A DNA stretch of 64,000 nt from assembly GCA_023428545.1 (NCBI GenBank), contig JAEYXH010000016.1:88723-152722 (forward strand), read 5' to 3'. The stretch comes from Bacteroidota bacterium (GTDB taxonomy: Bacteria; Bacteroidota; Bacteroidia; Bacteroidales; Prolixibacteraceae). The translations under genes were made by a program, and so were the position numbers. Positions 44,730 through 53,587 of this stretch are shown here, one piece after another (position 1 is the stretch's first letter; the number at the start of each line of letters is the position of its first letter). Under the pieces are notes generated by a model, which searched no databases, had not been told where the DNA came from, and saw nothing but the letters and a program-made list of their open reading frames with translations.

Positions 44730-45980
44730 CTATCGGATTTTCAAGGTAACAATGGTCAGAATTGCCAGGATAATCCCAACGATCCAAAAACGGGTAACGA
44801 TTTTGGGCTCGGGAATTCCCTTTTTCTGGAAATGGTGGTGAATTGGACTCATCAGAAATATTCTCCTTCCTTCACCATATTTGCGTTTGGTATATTTAAA
44901 CCATGCTACCTGCATAACCACACTCAGGTTTTCAATCACGAAGATTCCACATAACAGCGGAATCAGGATTTCCTTTCTGATAATCACCGAGAATACGGCC
45001 AGGATTCCTCCCAGCGCCAGACTACCTGTGTCGCCCATGAATACCTGGGCAGGATAGGAATTGTACCATAAAAAGCCAACTGTTGCCCCTATGAATGCGG
45101 CAATGAAAACAGTTAGCTCGCCTGCGTTGGGTATATACATAATATTGAGGTAGTTGGCGTATATTACGTTACCGCTTACATATGCAAGGATACCCAAAGT
45201 TGCTCCGCTTATGGCGGATGTTCCCGTTGCCAGTCCATCGAGTCCGTCAGTAAGGTTAGCTGCATTTGACACTGCCGTGATAATCAAAATAATGGCTAAT
45301 GCGTAAACAGCCCATCTCAGCCATTCGGCATGCTTGCCGGCAAAAGCCACAATCCATGCATAATCGAATTCATTCTTTTTGATGAAGGGAATGGTTGTTT
45401 TGGTTGACTTTATCTCTTGTGTCTTTACCTGTTCCTGAAGTCTTCCGGTGACCGGATCGGTATAGGTTTCAACAACTTCTTCGCCTGATCCGCTTCTTAC
45501 ACTTTCCCTGACAAGCACGTCATCGCTAATCATCATGGCTGCCACGACCATCAGTCCCAGGCTGACCTGACCAAGAATTTTGAATCTGCCGGCAAGTCCC
45601 TTCTTGTTTTTCTTGAAAACTTTTATGTAGTCGTCCATAAAACCGACTAATCCGAGCCAAACTGTAGTTAACAGCATCAGCTGGATATAGATGTTGGAGA
45701 GATTTGCGAACAAGATGGTTGGTATAATGATGGCAGCAAGGATGATAATTCCACCCATTGTGGGAGTACCTTTCTTTTGCATTTGACCTTCCAATCCCAG
45801 ATCCCTGACTTCTTCCCCTATCTGCTGTTTTTGCAGGTATCGAATCAATTTTCTTCCGAAGGCAGTGGTGATGATAAGCGAGAGAATAATGGCCGATCCC
45901 GAACGGAATGATATGTATTGCAACATGCCGATTCCAGGGATATTAAATTCTTTAAGTATTTCGTAGAGATAATATATCAT
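44730..45980 (-). CDS. mraY: Phospho-MurNAc-pentapeptide translocase
   Basis: Integral membrane enzyme that makes lipid I. The 416-residue protein has about 10 transmembrane segments and the MraY signatures [29 protein letters not shown] (Asp-Asp pair), [15 protein letters not shown] and [12 protein letters not shown], then the C-terminal [10 protein letters not shown]. It is longer than the roughly 360-residue E. coli enzyme because of an extra loop of about 50 residues between helices ([18 protein letters not shown] and the segment after it). I associate this loop with Bacteroidota MraY. No murF separates it from murE, also usual in the phylum. It starts nine bases after murE. Confidence 0.96.
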   Translation of the reverse strand: MIYYLYEILKEFNIPGIGMLQYISFRSGSAIILSLIITTAFGRKLIRYLQKQQIGEEVRDLGLEGQMQKKGTPTMGGIIILAAIIIPTILFANLSNIYIQLMLLTTVWLGLVGFMDDYIKVFKKNKKGLAGRFKILGQVSLGLMVVAAMMISDDVLVRESVRSGSGEEVVETYTDPVTGRLQEQVKTQEIKSTKTTIPFIKKNEFDYAWIVAFAGKHAEWLRWAVYALAIILIITAVSNAANLTDGLDGLATGTSAISGATLGILAYVSGNVIYANYLNIMYIPNAGELTVFIAAFIGATVGFLWYNSYPAQVFMGDTGSLALGGILAVFSVIIRKEILIPLLCGIFVIENLSVVMQVAWFKYTKRKYGEGRRIFLMSPIHHHFQKKGIPEPKIVTRFWIVGIILAILTIVTLKIR

Positions 45981-45989
45981 GATTCCCAG

Positions 45990-47450
45990 TTATGCGAGTC
46001 CAAAAAACTCAGTGATGATCTCTTTGTCGTCAAAATGGTGTTTTATGCCATTGATTTCCTGATAGTTCTCATGGCCTTTGCCTGCCACCAGAATAATATC
46101 TCCTGTTTGAGCCAGATTGAGGGCAGTTTTAATGGCCTCTTTCCTGTTGGTGATTGACAGGACTTTATTCGCGGAAGCTTTGTCAATGCCAGCCTCCATA
46201 TCTTTAATTATGGCTTCCGGATCTTCTGTTCGGGGATTATCAGAGGTGAGGATCACTATATCGCTTCCCATTAGAGCCTCTTTGGCCATTTCCGGGCGTT
46301 TTGTCTTATCGCGGTCACCTCCGGCCCCAACGACAGTAATGACTTTTTCATTACCGGACCGGATTTCTGAAATAGCAATAAGCACGTTTTTCAAGGCATC
46401 AGGGGTATGGGCATAATCAACGATTGCCATTTTCCCGTCAGTACTTCTTATGCTATCGAACCTGCCTGCAACTGGAGTCAGCTGACTGATGACAGGAAGT
46501 ATTTCCTCGGTTTTCTGACTAAGCATGATGGCTGTCGAATAGACCGCCAACAGGTTGGAAGCGTTGAATTTGCCAACAAAACGGGTCCAAACCTCCTTGC
46601 CATCCAAATTAAGTAACATCCCATCGAAGTGCGATTCCATTACCTTGCACCTAAAATCAGCCATCGTCCTGGTCGAGTTGGTCACAATGCGTGCCCGACA
46701 GTTTTGAGTCATGACCCTTCCATTTCTGTCATCGATATTGGTGATGGCAAAGGCATCGGATGACAAGCCATCGAAAAATGCTTTTTTTGCAGCCAGATAT
46801 TCCGGGAATGTTTTATGGTAATCGAGATGGTCGTGGGTCAGGTTCGTAAATATGCCTCCGGCAAACCTGATACCTGCTATTCTTTTTTGGACAACCGCAT
46901 GCGAACTAACTTCCATAAAGCAATATTCACAGCCTTCTTCGACCATTTCGGCCATCAGTCGTTGAATTTTCAATGCGTCTGGAGTGGTGTGGGTGGCTGT
47001 TTCAACACTTCCTGCAACAATTGTTGAAATAGTTGAAATCAGTCCCGCCTTATATCCCAAATTTGTAAAAAGGTGGTATGACAGGGTTGCGATGCTGGTT
47101 TTTCCATTGGTTCCGGTTACCCCAACCACTTTTAGACGTTCAGATGGAAAACCATACCATGCGGCTGCAAGTTGTCCAAGTGTTTCAGAAGCATTTTTCA
47201 CCTGAATATAAAGGATATTCGCGACAAGGGGCGCTGGTATCTCCTCACAGACAATAACAGAAGCACCTTTTTCTATTGCCAGTTGGATAAACTGATGTCC
47301 GTCGGCATGGGCTCCTTTCTGGGCAACAAAAATATTTCCTGCCCTTACCATCCTAGAGTCAAAGTTGATACCTGATACTTTAGTACCGGGATCTCCGATG
47401 CTTTGAAGAATACCTTCTGCGGGTGCCAATTCTATCCATCTTTTTTCCAT
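45990..47450 (-). CDS. murE: UDP-MurNAc-tripeptide ligase
   Basis: Adds the third amino acid to the peptidoglycan precursor. The 486-residue protein has a MurE-type N-terminal domain (DSRMVRAGNIFVAQKGAHADGHQF), the ATP loop VGVTGTNGKTSIATLSYHLF, CFMEVSSHAVVQKR, NLTHDHLDYHKTF and AIVDYAHTPDALKNVL. The C-terminal segment is VITVVGAGGDRDKTKRPEM with ILTSDNPRTEDPEAII. The DNPR motif points to meso-diaminopimelate as the added residue, as expected in Gram-negative bacteria. It starts two bases past the ftsI stop. Confidence 0.97.
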   Translation of the reverse strand: MEKRWIELAPAEGILQSIGDPGTKVSGINFDSRMVRAGNIFVAQKGAHADGHQFIQLAIEKGASVIVCEEIPAPLVANILYIQVKNASETLGQLAAAWYGFPSERLKVVGVTGTNGKTSIATLSYHLFTNLGYKAGLISTISTIVAGSVETATHTTPDALKIQRLMAEMVEEGCEYCFMEVSSHAVVQKRIAGIRFAGGIFTNLTHDHLDYHKTFPEYLAAKKAFFDGLSSDAFAITNIDDRNGRVMTQNCRARIVTNSTRTMADFRCKVMESHFDGMLLNLDGKEVWTRFVGKFNASNLLAVYSTAIMLSQKTEEILPVISQLTPVAGRFDSIRSTDGKMAIVDYAHTPDALKNVLIAISEIRSGNEKVITVVGAGGDRDKTKRPEMAKEALMGSDIVILTSDNPRTEDPEAIIKDMEAGIDKASANKVLSITNRKEAIKTALNLAQTGDIILVAGKGHENYQEINGIKHHFDDKEIITEFFGLA

Positions 47451-47452
47451 AG

Positions 47453-49570
47453 CTATCCAAGTGTAAGAGATATTGTCTGCCCTTTCCTGAAATGATCTCC
47501 TGAACGCAGCGATTGTGTTTTCACTTTTCCTAAACCGTTAAGTCTGACCTGCAAGCCGATTTTTTCAAGAAGGTAGACTGCATCTGTGGCTGTCATGCCC
47601 CTTACGTCAGGTATCAGGTCCTCGCTGATTTCAATTTCTTTGAGCCTTATTTCCGAATCCTCATTGGTTGCTTCTGCCACCAACGATCCCGGACTCCAGC
47701 CTTTGGTATTTACATCAAGTTCGTCCAATACTTTGTCCAGATCTTTTGACAGTCCTTTTTTGACAACCGGAACAGACGCATATTGGATGGTGTCGACAGG
47801 ATAATCTTCTTCGCTCGTGTACAAAGCATATACTTTCTCGGCTACTTCCCTGAAAACAGGCCCCGCAACAGCGCCTCCATAATAGGCACCTTGGGGTCGG
47901 TTAACGACAACTATCATTGAGTATACGGGGTCTTCCGCCGGGAAATACCCCGCAAATGAAGCAAGGTAGAGGCCTTTTGCATAGCCGCCCTGGCTTGATG
48001 CTATCTGCGCTGTGCCAGTTTTTCCGGCAATTTTGAACAGCTTGCTTTGTATCGATTTCCCTGTACCGGTTTCACAAACTCCTTCCAGTAAGCTTTGTGC
48101 TTTCCTGATGGCACTTCTTGATGCAATGGAAGAGTTAAGTACCTCAGATTTTCTTCTTTCAACGACGTCTCCACGATCCTGTATTTCTTTTACAAGTCTT
48201 GGTTTAACCATTTCACCATCATTGGCAACAGCATTGTAAAATGAGAGGATTTGAAGCGGAGTCATTTTTGATTCATACCCATATGACATCCACGCAAGTG
48301 TTGTACCCCACCAGTCTTTATCGCCCGGATATTTGAAGTAGGGTACGCCTTCACCCTGAAGTTCAACTCCCAGAGGCTGGTGAATGCCCATTTCCCGGAT
48401 TTTGTCAACAAATGCCTTTGGGTCCTTTTCATAATGGGTAGTAATCATTTTGGCAAAACCGACGTTTGACGATTTTTCAAAAATCTCCCTGACGGTGATG
48501 GGTCCATGTCCTCCGTATTTATAATCACTGTCATAGATTGTCCTGTCACGGTATTTCCAAACCCCGCTTCCTGTGTCAATTACGTCACTAGTGTCAACCA
48601 CTCCGTGATCGAGTGCCACAAGCAGGGAAATAAGTTTGAACGTTGATCCGGGTTCATAGCACCCAGCATGCCCCAGGGCATAATTGTAGATTTCGTCATA
48701 ATAGCCGGTTGAAACCCGGCCCAGATTGGCAATTGCCTTGATGTCGCCAGTTTTGACTTCCATGAGTATGGCAGTGCCCCAGTCGGCATTGCTGGCAATC
48801 AACTGGCGTTCGAGCGCACTTTCGGTTATGTCCTGGTAACGTATGTTCAGTGTTGTAATTACATCCAAGCCATCCCTGGGTTCAATTTCCGTACGGTTTA
48901 GCCATCGTCCACTCAGGTTTTGTTTGTATCCAACACCTTCCTGGCCTTTCAGATAGGTTTCGAATGCCCCTTCAATTCCAGTATAGCCCACATTGCCATG
49001 GATGCCGCCTGAAACACCTTTATTCATGGTTCCGATGGTTCGGGCTGCCAGCTTGCCAAGGGGCAGGACTCTCTTGTTTTCCTGCTCGATCACCCGTCCT
49101 CCGCCGAATGTGCCCCTTCGTAGAATCGGGAAATTTTTAACTTCCTGGAGTTCGTTGTAATCTATTTTTCGTGGGGTTAGCATGAAGCTTCGGTTCCCTT
49201 TCCGATATGCATCGTTGAGCCTTCTCCTATATTCTGATGCTGGCTTATCCCTGAAAAAGTGCGCCAGGTAATAGGCTAGTGAATCACGTTGTTCTGCAAA
49301 TATTTTTTTGACACCTTCTGCACCGAGGTCAATTCTAACAAAATAGCCCGGCATTGAAGTGGCGATGACGTTGCCGTCGGCTGCGCAGATGTTTCCCCTG
49401 TTAGGTTCAATAACTACGGTGTTGTTTTTTAAATTGTTGGCAATTTTTTCCCAACGGTCTGTTTTCAAGTTCTGAACAGATATAATCTTGAAAGTCACCA
49501 CTATTGCCAATATGAGCATAAGGAAATAGATGATGGCCAGACGCGATATGATTATATTTCGTATGTTCAT
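47453..49570 (-). CDS. ftsI: Septal penicillin-binding protein FtsI (PBP3) with PASTA domain
   Basis: Transpeptidase of septal peptidoglycan, paired with FtsW. The 705-residue protein has a short cytoplasmic part, one transmembrane helix (about 11-29) and a dimerisation domain. The transpeptidase domain has the SxxK box S309-T-F-K312, the SxN box S367-x-N369 and the KTG box K517-T-G519. A single C-terminal PASTA domain spans about 645-705 (DLIPDVRGMTATDAVYLLEK). Enterobacterial FtsI lacks PASTA; its presence is common in this phylum. It overlaps ftsL by four bases. Confidence 0.95.
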   Translation of the reverse strand: MNIRNIIISRLAIIYFLMLILAIVVTFKIISVQNLKTDRWEKIANNLKNNTVVIEPNRGNICAADGNVIATSMPGYFVRIDLGAEGVKKIFAEQRDSLAYYLAHFFRDKPASEYRRRLNDAYRKGNRSFMLTPRKIDYNELQEVKNFPILRRGTFGGGRVIEQENKRVLPLGKLAARTIGTMNKGVSGGIHGNVGYTGIEGAFETYLKGQEGVGYKQNLSGRWLNRTEIEPRDGLDVITTLNIRYQDITESALERQLIASNADWGTAILMEVKTGDIKAIANLGRVSTGYYDEIYNYALGHAGCYEPGSTFKLISLLVALDHGVVDTSDVIDTGSGVWKYRDRTIYDSDYKYGGHGPITVREIFEKSSNVGFAKMITTHYEKDPKAFVDKIREMGIHQPLGVELQGEGVPYFKYPGDKDWWGTTLAWMSYGYESKMTPLQILSFYNAVANDGEMVKPRLVKEIQDRGDVVERRKSEVLNSSIASRSAIRKAQSLLEGVCETGTGKSIQSKLFKIAGKTGTAQIASSQGGYAKGLYLASFAGYFPAEDPVYSMIVVVNRPQGAYYGGAVAGPVFREVAEKVYALYTSEEDYPVDTIQYASVPVVKKGLSKDLDKVLDELDVNTKGWSPGSLVAEATNEDSEIRLKEIEISEDLIPDVRGMTATDAVYLLEKIGLQVRLNGLGKVKTQSLRSGDHFRKGQTISLTLG

Positions 49571-49932
49571 TTCTCTTGCCTGATTTTGGATACCTCGATT
49601 TTCTTAGGGGGCCTTACCGGCTCATGAAGTCCAAGGCCTGCCTGCTCAACTTTTTTTACTACATCTGATGGACGACTCATATTCATAAGTCGGGCAGAAT
49701 TGGTGATCGACTGTGACCTGAGCTCATCAATCTGGTTTTGCAGTGTCTCAATTTCCCGAATGGTTTTCTCACTTCTGTATCGGTTTGTGATCATCATGAA
49801 TCCAAGAAATACCAAAAACAAGACAAATGGAAACTGCCGGGTGACTCTTTCATCTGTAAGAATGGTGCCACGGAGAAAAGAACTGACCCCGGGCTTTTTC
49901 CTGGTTACGTTATCCTTTTCTTTATTCGCCAT
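49567..49932 (-). CDS. ftsL: FtsL-like cell division protein
   Basis: Small bitopic membrane protein of 121 residues in the usual ftsL position between rsmH and ftsI. A basic, roughly 35-residue cytoplasmic part precedes one transmembrane helix (FPFVLFLVFLGFMMITN, about 34-50). A coiled-coil heptad region follows (RSEKTIREIETLQNQIDEL), then a membrane-distal tail ending VSKIRQEK. FtsL is too variable for sequence proof; the call rests on topology, coiled coil and gene order. It overlaps rsmH by 11 bases and ftsI by four. Confidence 0.85.
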   Translation of the reverse strand: MANKEKDNVTRKKPGVSSFLRGTILTDERVTRQFPFVLFLVFLGFMMITNRYRSEKTIREIETLQNQIDELRSQSITNSARLMNMSRPSDVVKKVEQAGLGLHEPVRPPKKIEVSKIRQEK

Positions 49933-50839
49933 TTTTCACCTCCTTTTTCTCTGCAATTCTGAGTTTGGCGCTTCTTGATCTTGGGTTTATCTTGATTTCT
50001 TCTTCAGACGGGATCATCACTTTCCGATTGATGAGCGTGAAGGGAGAAATAAAATTTCCAAAAAAATCCTGATCTATCGTACCTTCAAAATTTCCGGATT
50101 TCATGAAATTCTTGACCAGCCGATCCTCGATACTGTGATAAGTCATTACAACGAGCCGACCACCTGGTTTTAGTAATCCGAGGGCTGAATCCAGGAATTC
50201 CATAAGGACCTCTTTTTCCTTGTTAACTTCCATTCTCAATGCCTGGAAAACCTGGGCCAGGTATTTTTTTTCAATGGCTCTTGGAATGCAGTTTTGAATG
50301 GCTTGCTGCAAATCTCCTGTTGTTGTAATTGGCTTTTCATTACGGGCTGCCATAATGGCTCCTGCCAATCGGTGCGCATTTTTTATTTCGCCGTAATCCC
50401 TAAAAATCCTGATCAAATCACCAGAATCATATTTTTCAATAACTTTTGCAGCCGTGAAATCTGATTCCTGATTCATGCGCATATCTAAGGGTGCATCAAA
50501 ACGAAATGAGAATCCACGGTCAGCTTCATCAAAATCGTGCGAAGAAACACCCAGATCGGCCAAAATGCCGTCGACTTCTTCAATATCATAGTATTTCAAG
50601 AAATTGCGGATATATCTGAAATTGCTGCGTATAAATATGATCCTGTCATCGTTGGGGACATTTTTGACAGCATCTTCATCCTGGTCGAACGCAAAAAGCC
50701 TTCCGGAAGTCAATCTGCCAGCGATCTCACGCGCATGGCCACCACCGCCGAAAGTGGCGTCGATGTATATCCCGTCCGGGTGTATCATTAATCCAGTGAT
50801 ACACTCGTCTAACATGACCGGTATGTGGTAGCTGTTCAT
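49922..50839 (-). CDS. rsmH: 16S rRNA (cytosine-1402 N4)-methyltransferase
   Basis: SAM-dependent methylase acting on the decoding centre of 16S rRNA. The 305-residue protein opens SYHIPVMLDECITGLMI and has the SAM-binding IDATFGGGGHAREIAGRL, FAFDQDEDAV, GILADLGVSSHDFDEADRGFSF and MRMNQ segments. The C-terminal PGGRLVVMTYHSIEDRLVKNFM and RSRSAKLRIAEK are typical. The length is normal. It overlaps mraZ by four bases and ftsL by 11. Confidence 0.97.
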   Translation of the reverse strand: MNSYHIPVMLDECITGLMIHPDGIYIDATFGGGGHAREIAGRLTSGRLFAFDQDEDAVKNVPNDDRIIFIRSNFRYIRNFLKYYDIEEVDGILADLGVSSHDFDEADRGFSFRFDAPLDMRMNQESDFTAAKVIEKYDSGDLIRIFRDYGEIKNAHRLAGAIMAARNEKPITTTGDLQQAIQNCIPRAIEKKYLAQVFQALRMEVNKEKEVLMEFLDSALGLLKPGGRLVVMTYHSIEDRLVKNFMKSGNFEGTIDQDFFGNFISPFTLINRKVMIPSEEEIKINPRSRSAKLRIAEKKEVKNGE

Positions 50840-51303
50840 CCTTCACTGTTTTCGGGATTATTACCCAACCTTTCCCTGAACATATCTCTCAAAGGTTTTC
50901 TTCCTTCCCTGGCCTTGTTGTATTGGGCCTCATCCCACATCCTGATTGATTTGCCCTTGCCGATAAAGACAACCTCTCTCGATATATCGGCATATTCCAT
51001 AAAATCAGCCGGAATGTTGATTCGTCCATTCGGAGCCATGGCAACGGTGGTATAGTTTTCATATAAATCAGCCAGCAGGTCATCATCTTCCTCGTCAAAC
51101 TGGTTAAGCTGCTTTTCAATCAGCTCGAGACGCTGATTCCAGTACTTTTCAGGAAAGATGTTCAGGCAGGCTTTGTATATGTCCTTTTCAATGACCAGGG
51201 GCTGGTCGGCCAGCTCACCCATAGCTTTCTTGAGTGACGAGGGAAGTACAACTCTCCCCTTGTCATCAATCAACGCACTATGTTTGGCGGAAAACCTGAT
51301 CAT
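50836..51303 (-). CDS. mraZ: Division-cluster regulator MraZ
   Basis: DNA-binding protein (AbrB-like, usually a ring-shaped oligomer) that represses the dcw promoter in bacteria where it was tested. The 155-residue product has two copies of the MraZ fold: FSAKHSALIDDKGRVVLPSSLKKAMG at the start, and YTTVAMAPNGRINIPADFMEYA with EVVFIGKGKSIRMWDEAQYN in the second half. The second half keeps the conserved Gly-Arg-Ile-x-Ile-Pro. The only ATG at the conserved N-terminus is 51303; an upstream in-frame TTG at 51324 would fall inside the -7 element. It is first in the cluster and has probable operator repeats just upstream. Confidence 0.95.
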   Translation of the reverse strand: MIRFSAKHSALIDDKGRVVLPSSLKKAMGELADQPLVIEKDIYKACLNIFPEKYWNQRLELIEKQLNQFDEEDDDLLADLYENYTTVAMAPNGRINIPADFMEYADISREVVFIGKGKSIRMWDEAQYNKAREGRKPLRDMFRERLGNNPENSEG

Positions 51304-51321
51304 CGTCCAGTACAATTTTTT

Positions 51322-51329
51322 CAAAAGTA
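51322..51329 (-). promoter_or_regulatory. Probable mraZ/dcw promoter -7 element
   Basis: Minus-strand TACTTTTG matches TAnnTTTG exactly and lies 18 bases upstream of the mraZ ATG. The phased repeats at 51341-51380 cover where a -33 element would be, so a bound repressor would block this promoter. A transcription start some seven bases downstream would leave a leader of about 12 bases. Confidence 0.6.
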
Positions 51330-51340
51330 AAATTATAATA

Positions 51341-51380
51341 TTTATTCCATTCTGTTACACTTTATTCCAATTTATTCCAC
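51341..51380 (-). repeat. MraZ-box-like direct repeats, 10-bp phased
   Basis: Read toward mraZ the DNA is four head-to-tail 10-base units: GTGGAATAAA, TTGGAATAAA, GTGTAACAGA (degenerate) and ATGGAATAAA. Three are near-identical with core TGGAATAAA, spaced exactly one helical turn. MraZ of other bacteria binds a short series of TGG-containing direct repeats about 10 bp apart just upstream of its own gene. The match in location, spacing and TGG core makes this the likely autoregulatory operator of the dcw cluster. Confidence 0.75.
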
Positions 51381-51633
51381 TCAACTGATTGCATGGTTGT
51401 TGACAAGATGTTAGCAATCTGTTGATAAGCATTAGTGCGGAATAATGGGACAGAAGCGTAATTGACAGAAATATAAAATGTTAAGTGCTGGAGGGTGGTT
51501 GATAAATATTCGGTTAATAATTCATGGAAACGCAGGCATGGAAGATTGGTGTATATTAGACCACGTGAAATAAGGTGTTGTTTGATTTAAATGATAAGGT
51601 AGCTGCTCAGGCTTTATTTTTCCATAATTCAAA

Positions 51634-51663
51634 ATTGTATGTTGGAATACAATGTTATTTTTG
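51634..51663 (+). promoter_or_regulatory. Probable promoter of the acyltransferase pair with embedded inverted repeat
   Basis: A -33-like TTG (51635-51637) and a perfect -7 TATTTTTG (51656-51663) are separated by 18 bases, 33 bases upstream of the ATG at 51696. The spacer holds a 7-bp inverted repeat ATTGTAT/ATACAAT (51634-51640 and 51647-51653), placed where a repressor would compete with polymerase. A regulator is only inferred. Confidence 0.5.
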
Positions 51664-51695
51664 TTTTTCTTTAATGGTGAAAAATACACTTATAT

Positions 51696-52550
51696 ATGGA
51701 GGGTGAACTAAGCCAGCCTGGATTTAAACCCATCAATATACGCGAATTGATGATGGAAAAGAATCCATCACTGGGTCGAATGATTCCTGGGTTTATATAC
51801 AGGCTGATACACAATATCATGAGGCTTGACTTCATGAATAATTTTATGCTTAAATATGGCCATCTCAACGGAATTGATTTTGTTGAGGCCTCGGTGCAGG
51901 ATTTTCAGATTACCGAGAAAATATATGGTCTTGACAATATCCCCAGGGAAGGAACCTTCATTTTTGCCAGCAATCATCCATTAGGGGGATTTGACTCACT
52001 TCTGTTGATGTCGAATGTTTATAAGCAATTGGGGGATTTCAGGTTTCTGGTAAATGATGTTTTGATGAAAATCCCCAATCTACGACCGGTATTTGTGCCC
52101 ATAAACAAATATGGTGGAAATTCCAGGGTAGCGGCCAAAATGCTTGAGGAAGCATATCAGTCGGGTAAGCAGATTCTGATATTCCCATCCGGTTTGGCCT
52201 CACGTAAGATTAAAGGTAAAGTTGTTGACCTTGACTGGCAAAAGCATTTTATTACAAAGTCAGTACAATATAAACGAGACGTAATCCCAGTATATATCAG
52301 TGGAAGAAATTCAGGGCGTTTCTATTGGCTGGCTAAGGCCAGGACACTGTTAGGCGTTAAGTGGAATCTTGAAATGTTTCTTTTGCCTGATGAAACCTTT
52401 CGTCACAGAAAAAAGACGGTAAGTCTTTATTTTGGTCCCCCTATTCCATGGACAACATTCGACCGGTCAAAGTCCCCGAATGAATGGGCTGCCTGGGTTA
52501 AGGACATAGTTTATCGGTTGCCCGAAGGGTCTGAACTTGAAAAATCATAA
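51696..52550 (+). CDS. glsA: PlsC-family O-acyltransferase, glycine-lipid (GlsA)-like
   Basis: Membrane-associated acyltransferase of 284 residues. The acyltransferase motif I is degenerate NH-x4-D: FASNHPLGGFDSLLLM (about residues 89-104). Substrate motifs are RPVFVPINKYGG and ILIFPSGLASRKIKG; VIPVYISGRNSG follows. It is followed 50 bases later by an OlsB-like N-acyltransferase gene, the arrangement of ornithine-lipid or glycine-lipid synthesis. In Bacteroides the equivalent neighbouring pair makes glycine lipids, the O-acyl step being assigned to GlsA. I infer that role here; lysophosphatidic acid acylation is the alternative. Confidence 0.75.
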   Translation: MEGELSQPGFKPINIRELMMEKNPSLGRMIPGFIYRLIHNIMRLDFMNNFMLKYGHLNGIDFVEASVQDFQITEKIYGLDNIPREGTFIFASNHPLGGFDSLLLMSNVYKQLGDFRFLVNDVLMKIPNLRPVFVPINKYGGNSRVAAKMLEEAYQSGKQILIFPSGLASRKIKGKVVDLDWQKHFITKSVQYKRDVIPVYISGRNSGRFYWLAKARTLLGVKWNLEMFLLPDETFRHRKKTVSLYFGPPIPWTTFDRSKSPNEWAAWVKDIVYRLPEGSELEKS

Positions 52551-52600
52551 CTGCAATTTTACTGCGGGGCAATATTTGTGTATTTTTGTAAGCTTTAATA

Positions 52601-53575
52601 TTGAAAAGAAGAATGGAAGAATTACTTGCACCGGTTCCCAGGGAGGTAATTAAGAAGGAGTTGACCCCTGAGCGTTTCATGCGGAAAACCAACAAGGGTG
52701 GAAATGAGATTTATATTATAACCCACAAGAATGCTCCCAATATCATGCAGGAGATAGGCAGGCTCAGAGAATTGTCTTTCCGTGATGCAGGAGGCGGTAC
52801 CGGTTTACCGGTGGATATTGATGAGCTTGATATTTCAGATGCACCATACCGCCAGCTGATCGTATGGGATCCCGATGCCGAGGAGATTCTTGGAGGTTAC
52901 CGATATATGCTGTGCAGCGAAGCAACCTACGATGATGATGGAGTCATCATGCTGGCTACTGCCCATTTGTTTCATTTCTCCGAGAAATTTCACAAAGAAT
53001 ATATCCCCTATACACTTGAGTTGGGTAGGTCTTTTGTCCAGCCTGATTACCAGTCAAGCAAAGCCGGTGCAAAAGCTTTATTTGCACTTGATAACCTATG
53101 GGACGGATTAGGGGCACTGACAGTCGACCATCCTGAAGTAAAGTACTTCTTCGGGAAAGTTACAATGTATTCCCACTTTCATACCGAAGCCCGGAACCTG
53201 ATACAATTCTTTTTCCAGAAATATTTCAGAGACCGGGAAAACCTGGTATACCCGATCAAGCCGGTTGACTTTGGAATCGACCAGGAAAAAATGGAGAAGG
53301 TTTTTATTGGCAACGATTATAAGGAAGATTATAAAATTCTTTCTCAGGGCGTTCGGAATTATGGCGAGAATATTCCACCGTTGTTTAATGCCTACATGAA
53401 CCTAAGTCCTTCGATGAAGACTTTTGGTACAGCAGTTAACGAGTCTTTTGGAAAAGTCCTGGAAACCGGTATTATCCTTACTGTGAGTGATCTCTATCAT
53501 GCCAAAGTTGGCCGACACATCGAAACTTATATTCGGGGAAAAGAGGAATCTGAATCCTGGTTGCTGCCTGAATAG
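52601..53575 (+). CDS. glsB: OlsB-like N-acyltransferase, glycine-lipid (GlsB)-like
   Basis: GNAT-fold acyl-ACP-dependent N-acyltransferase of 324 residues. It is recognised by VPREVIKKELTPERFM, IGRLRELSFRDAGGGTG and DELDISDAPYRQLIVWDPDAEEI. LGGYRYMLC and LELGRSFVQPDYQSSKAGAKALFALDNL follow, the OlsB/hemolysin-like core. The C-terminal half is longer than classic OlsB (about 290). It is expected to attach a 3-hydroxy fatty acid to the amino group of glycine (or ornithine), the first step before the PlsC-like partner encoded just upstream. The amino-acid specificity is inferred from the phylum. Confidence 0.78.
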   Translation: MKRRMEELLAPVPREVIKKELTPERFMRKTNKGGNEIYIITHKNAPNIMQEIGRLRELSFRDAGGGTGLPVDIDELDISDAPYRQLIVWDPDAEEILGGYRYMLCSEATYDDDGVIMLATAHLFHFSEKFHKEYIPYTLELGRSFVQPDYQSSKAGAKALFALDNLWDGLGALTVDHPEVKYFFGKVTMYSHFHTEARNLIQFFFQKYFRDRENLVYPIKPVDFGIDQEKMEKVFIGNDYKEDYKILSQGVRNYGENIPPLFNAYMNLSPSMKTFGTAVNESFGKVLETGIILTVSDLYHAKVGRHIETYIRGKEESESWLLPE

Positions 53576-53587
53576 TTCAGGTTTTAA

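Noticed and set aside
45980..45990. Missing murF between murE and mraY as a deletion
   Set aside because: The spacing is tight with no remnant, and absence of murF from this cluster is usual in the phylum.
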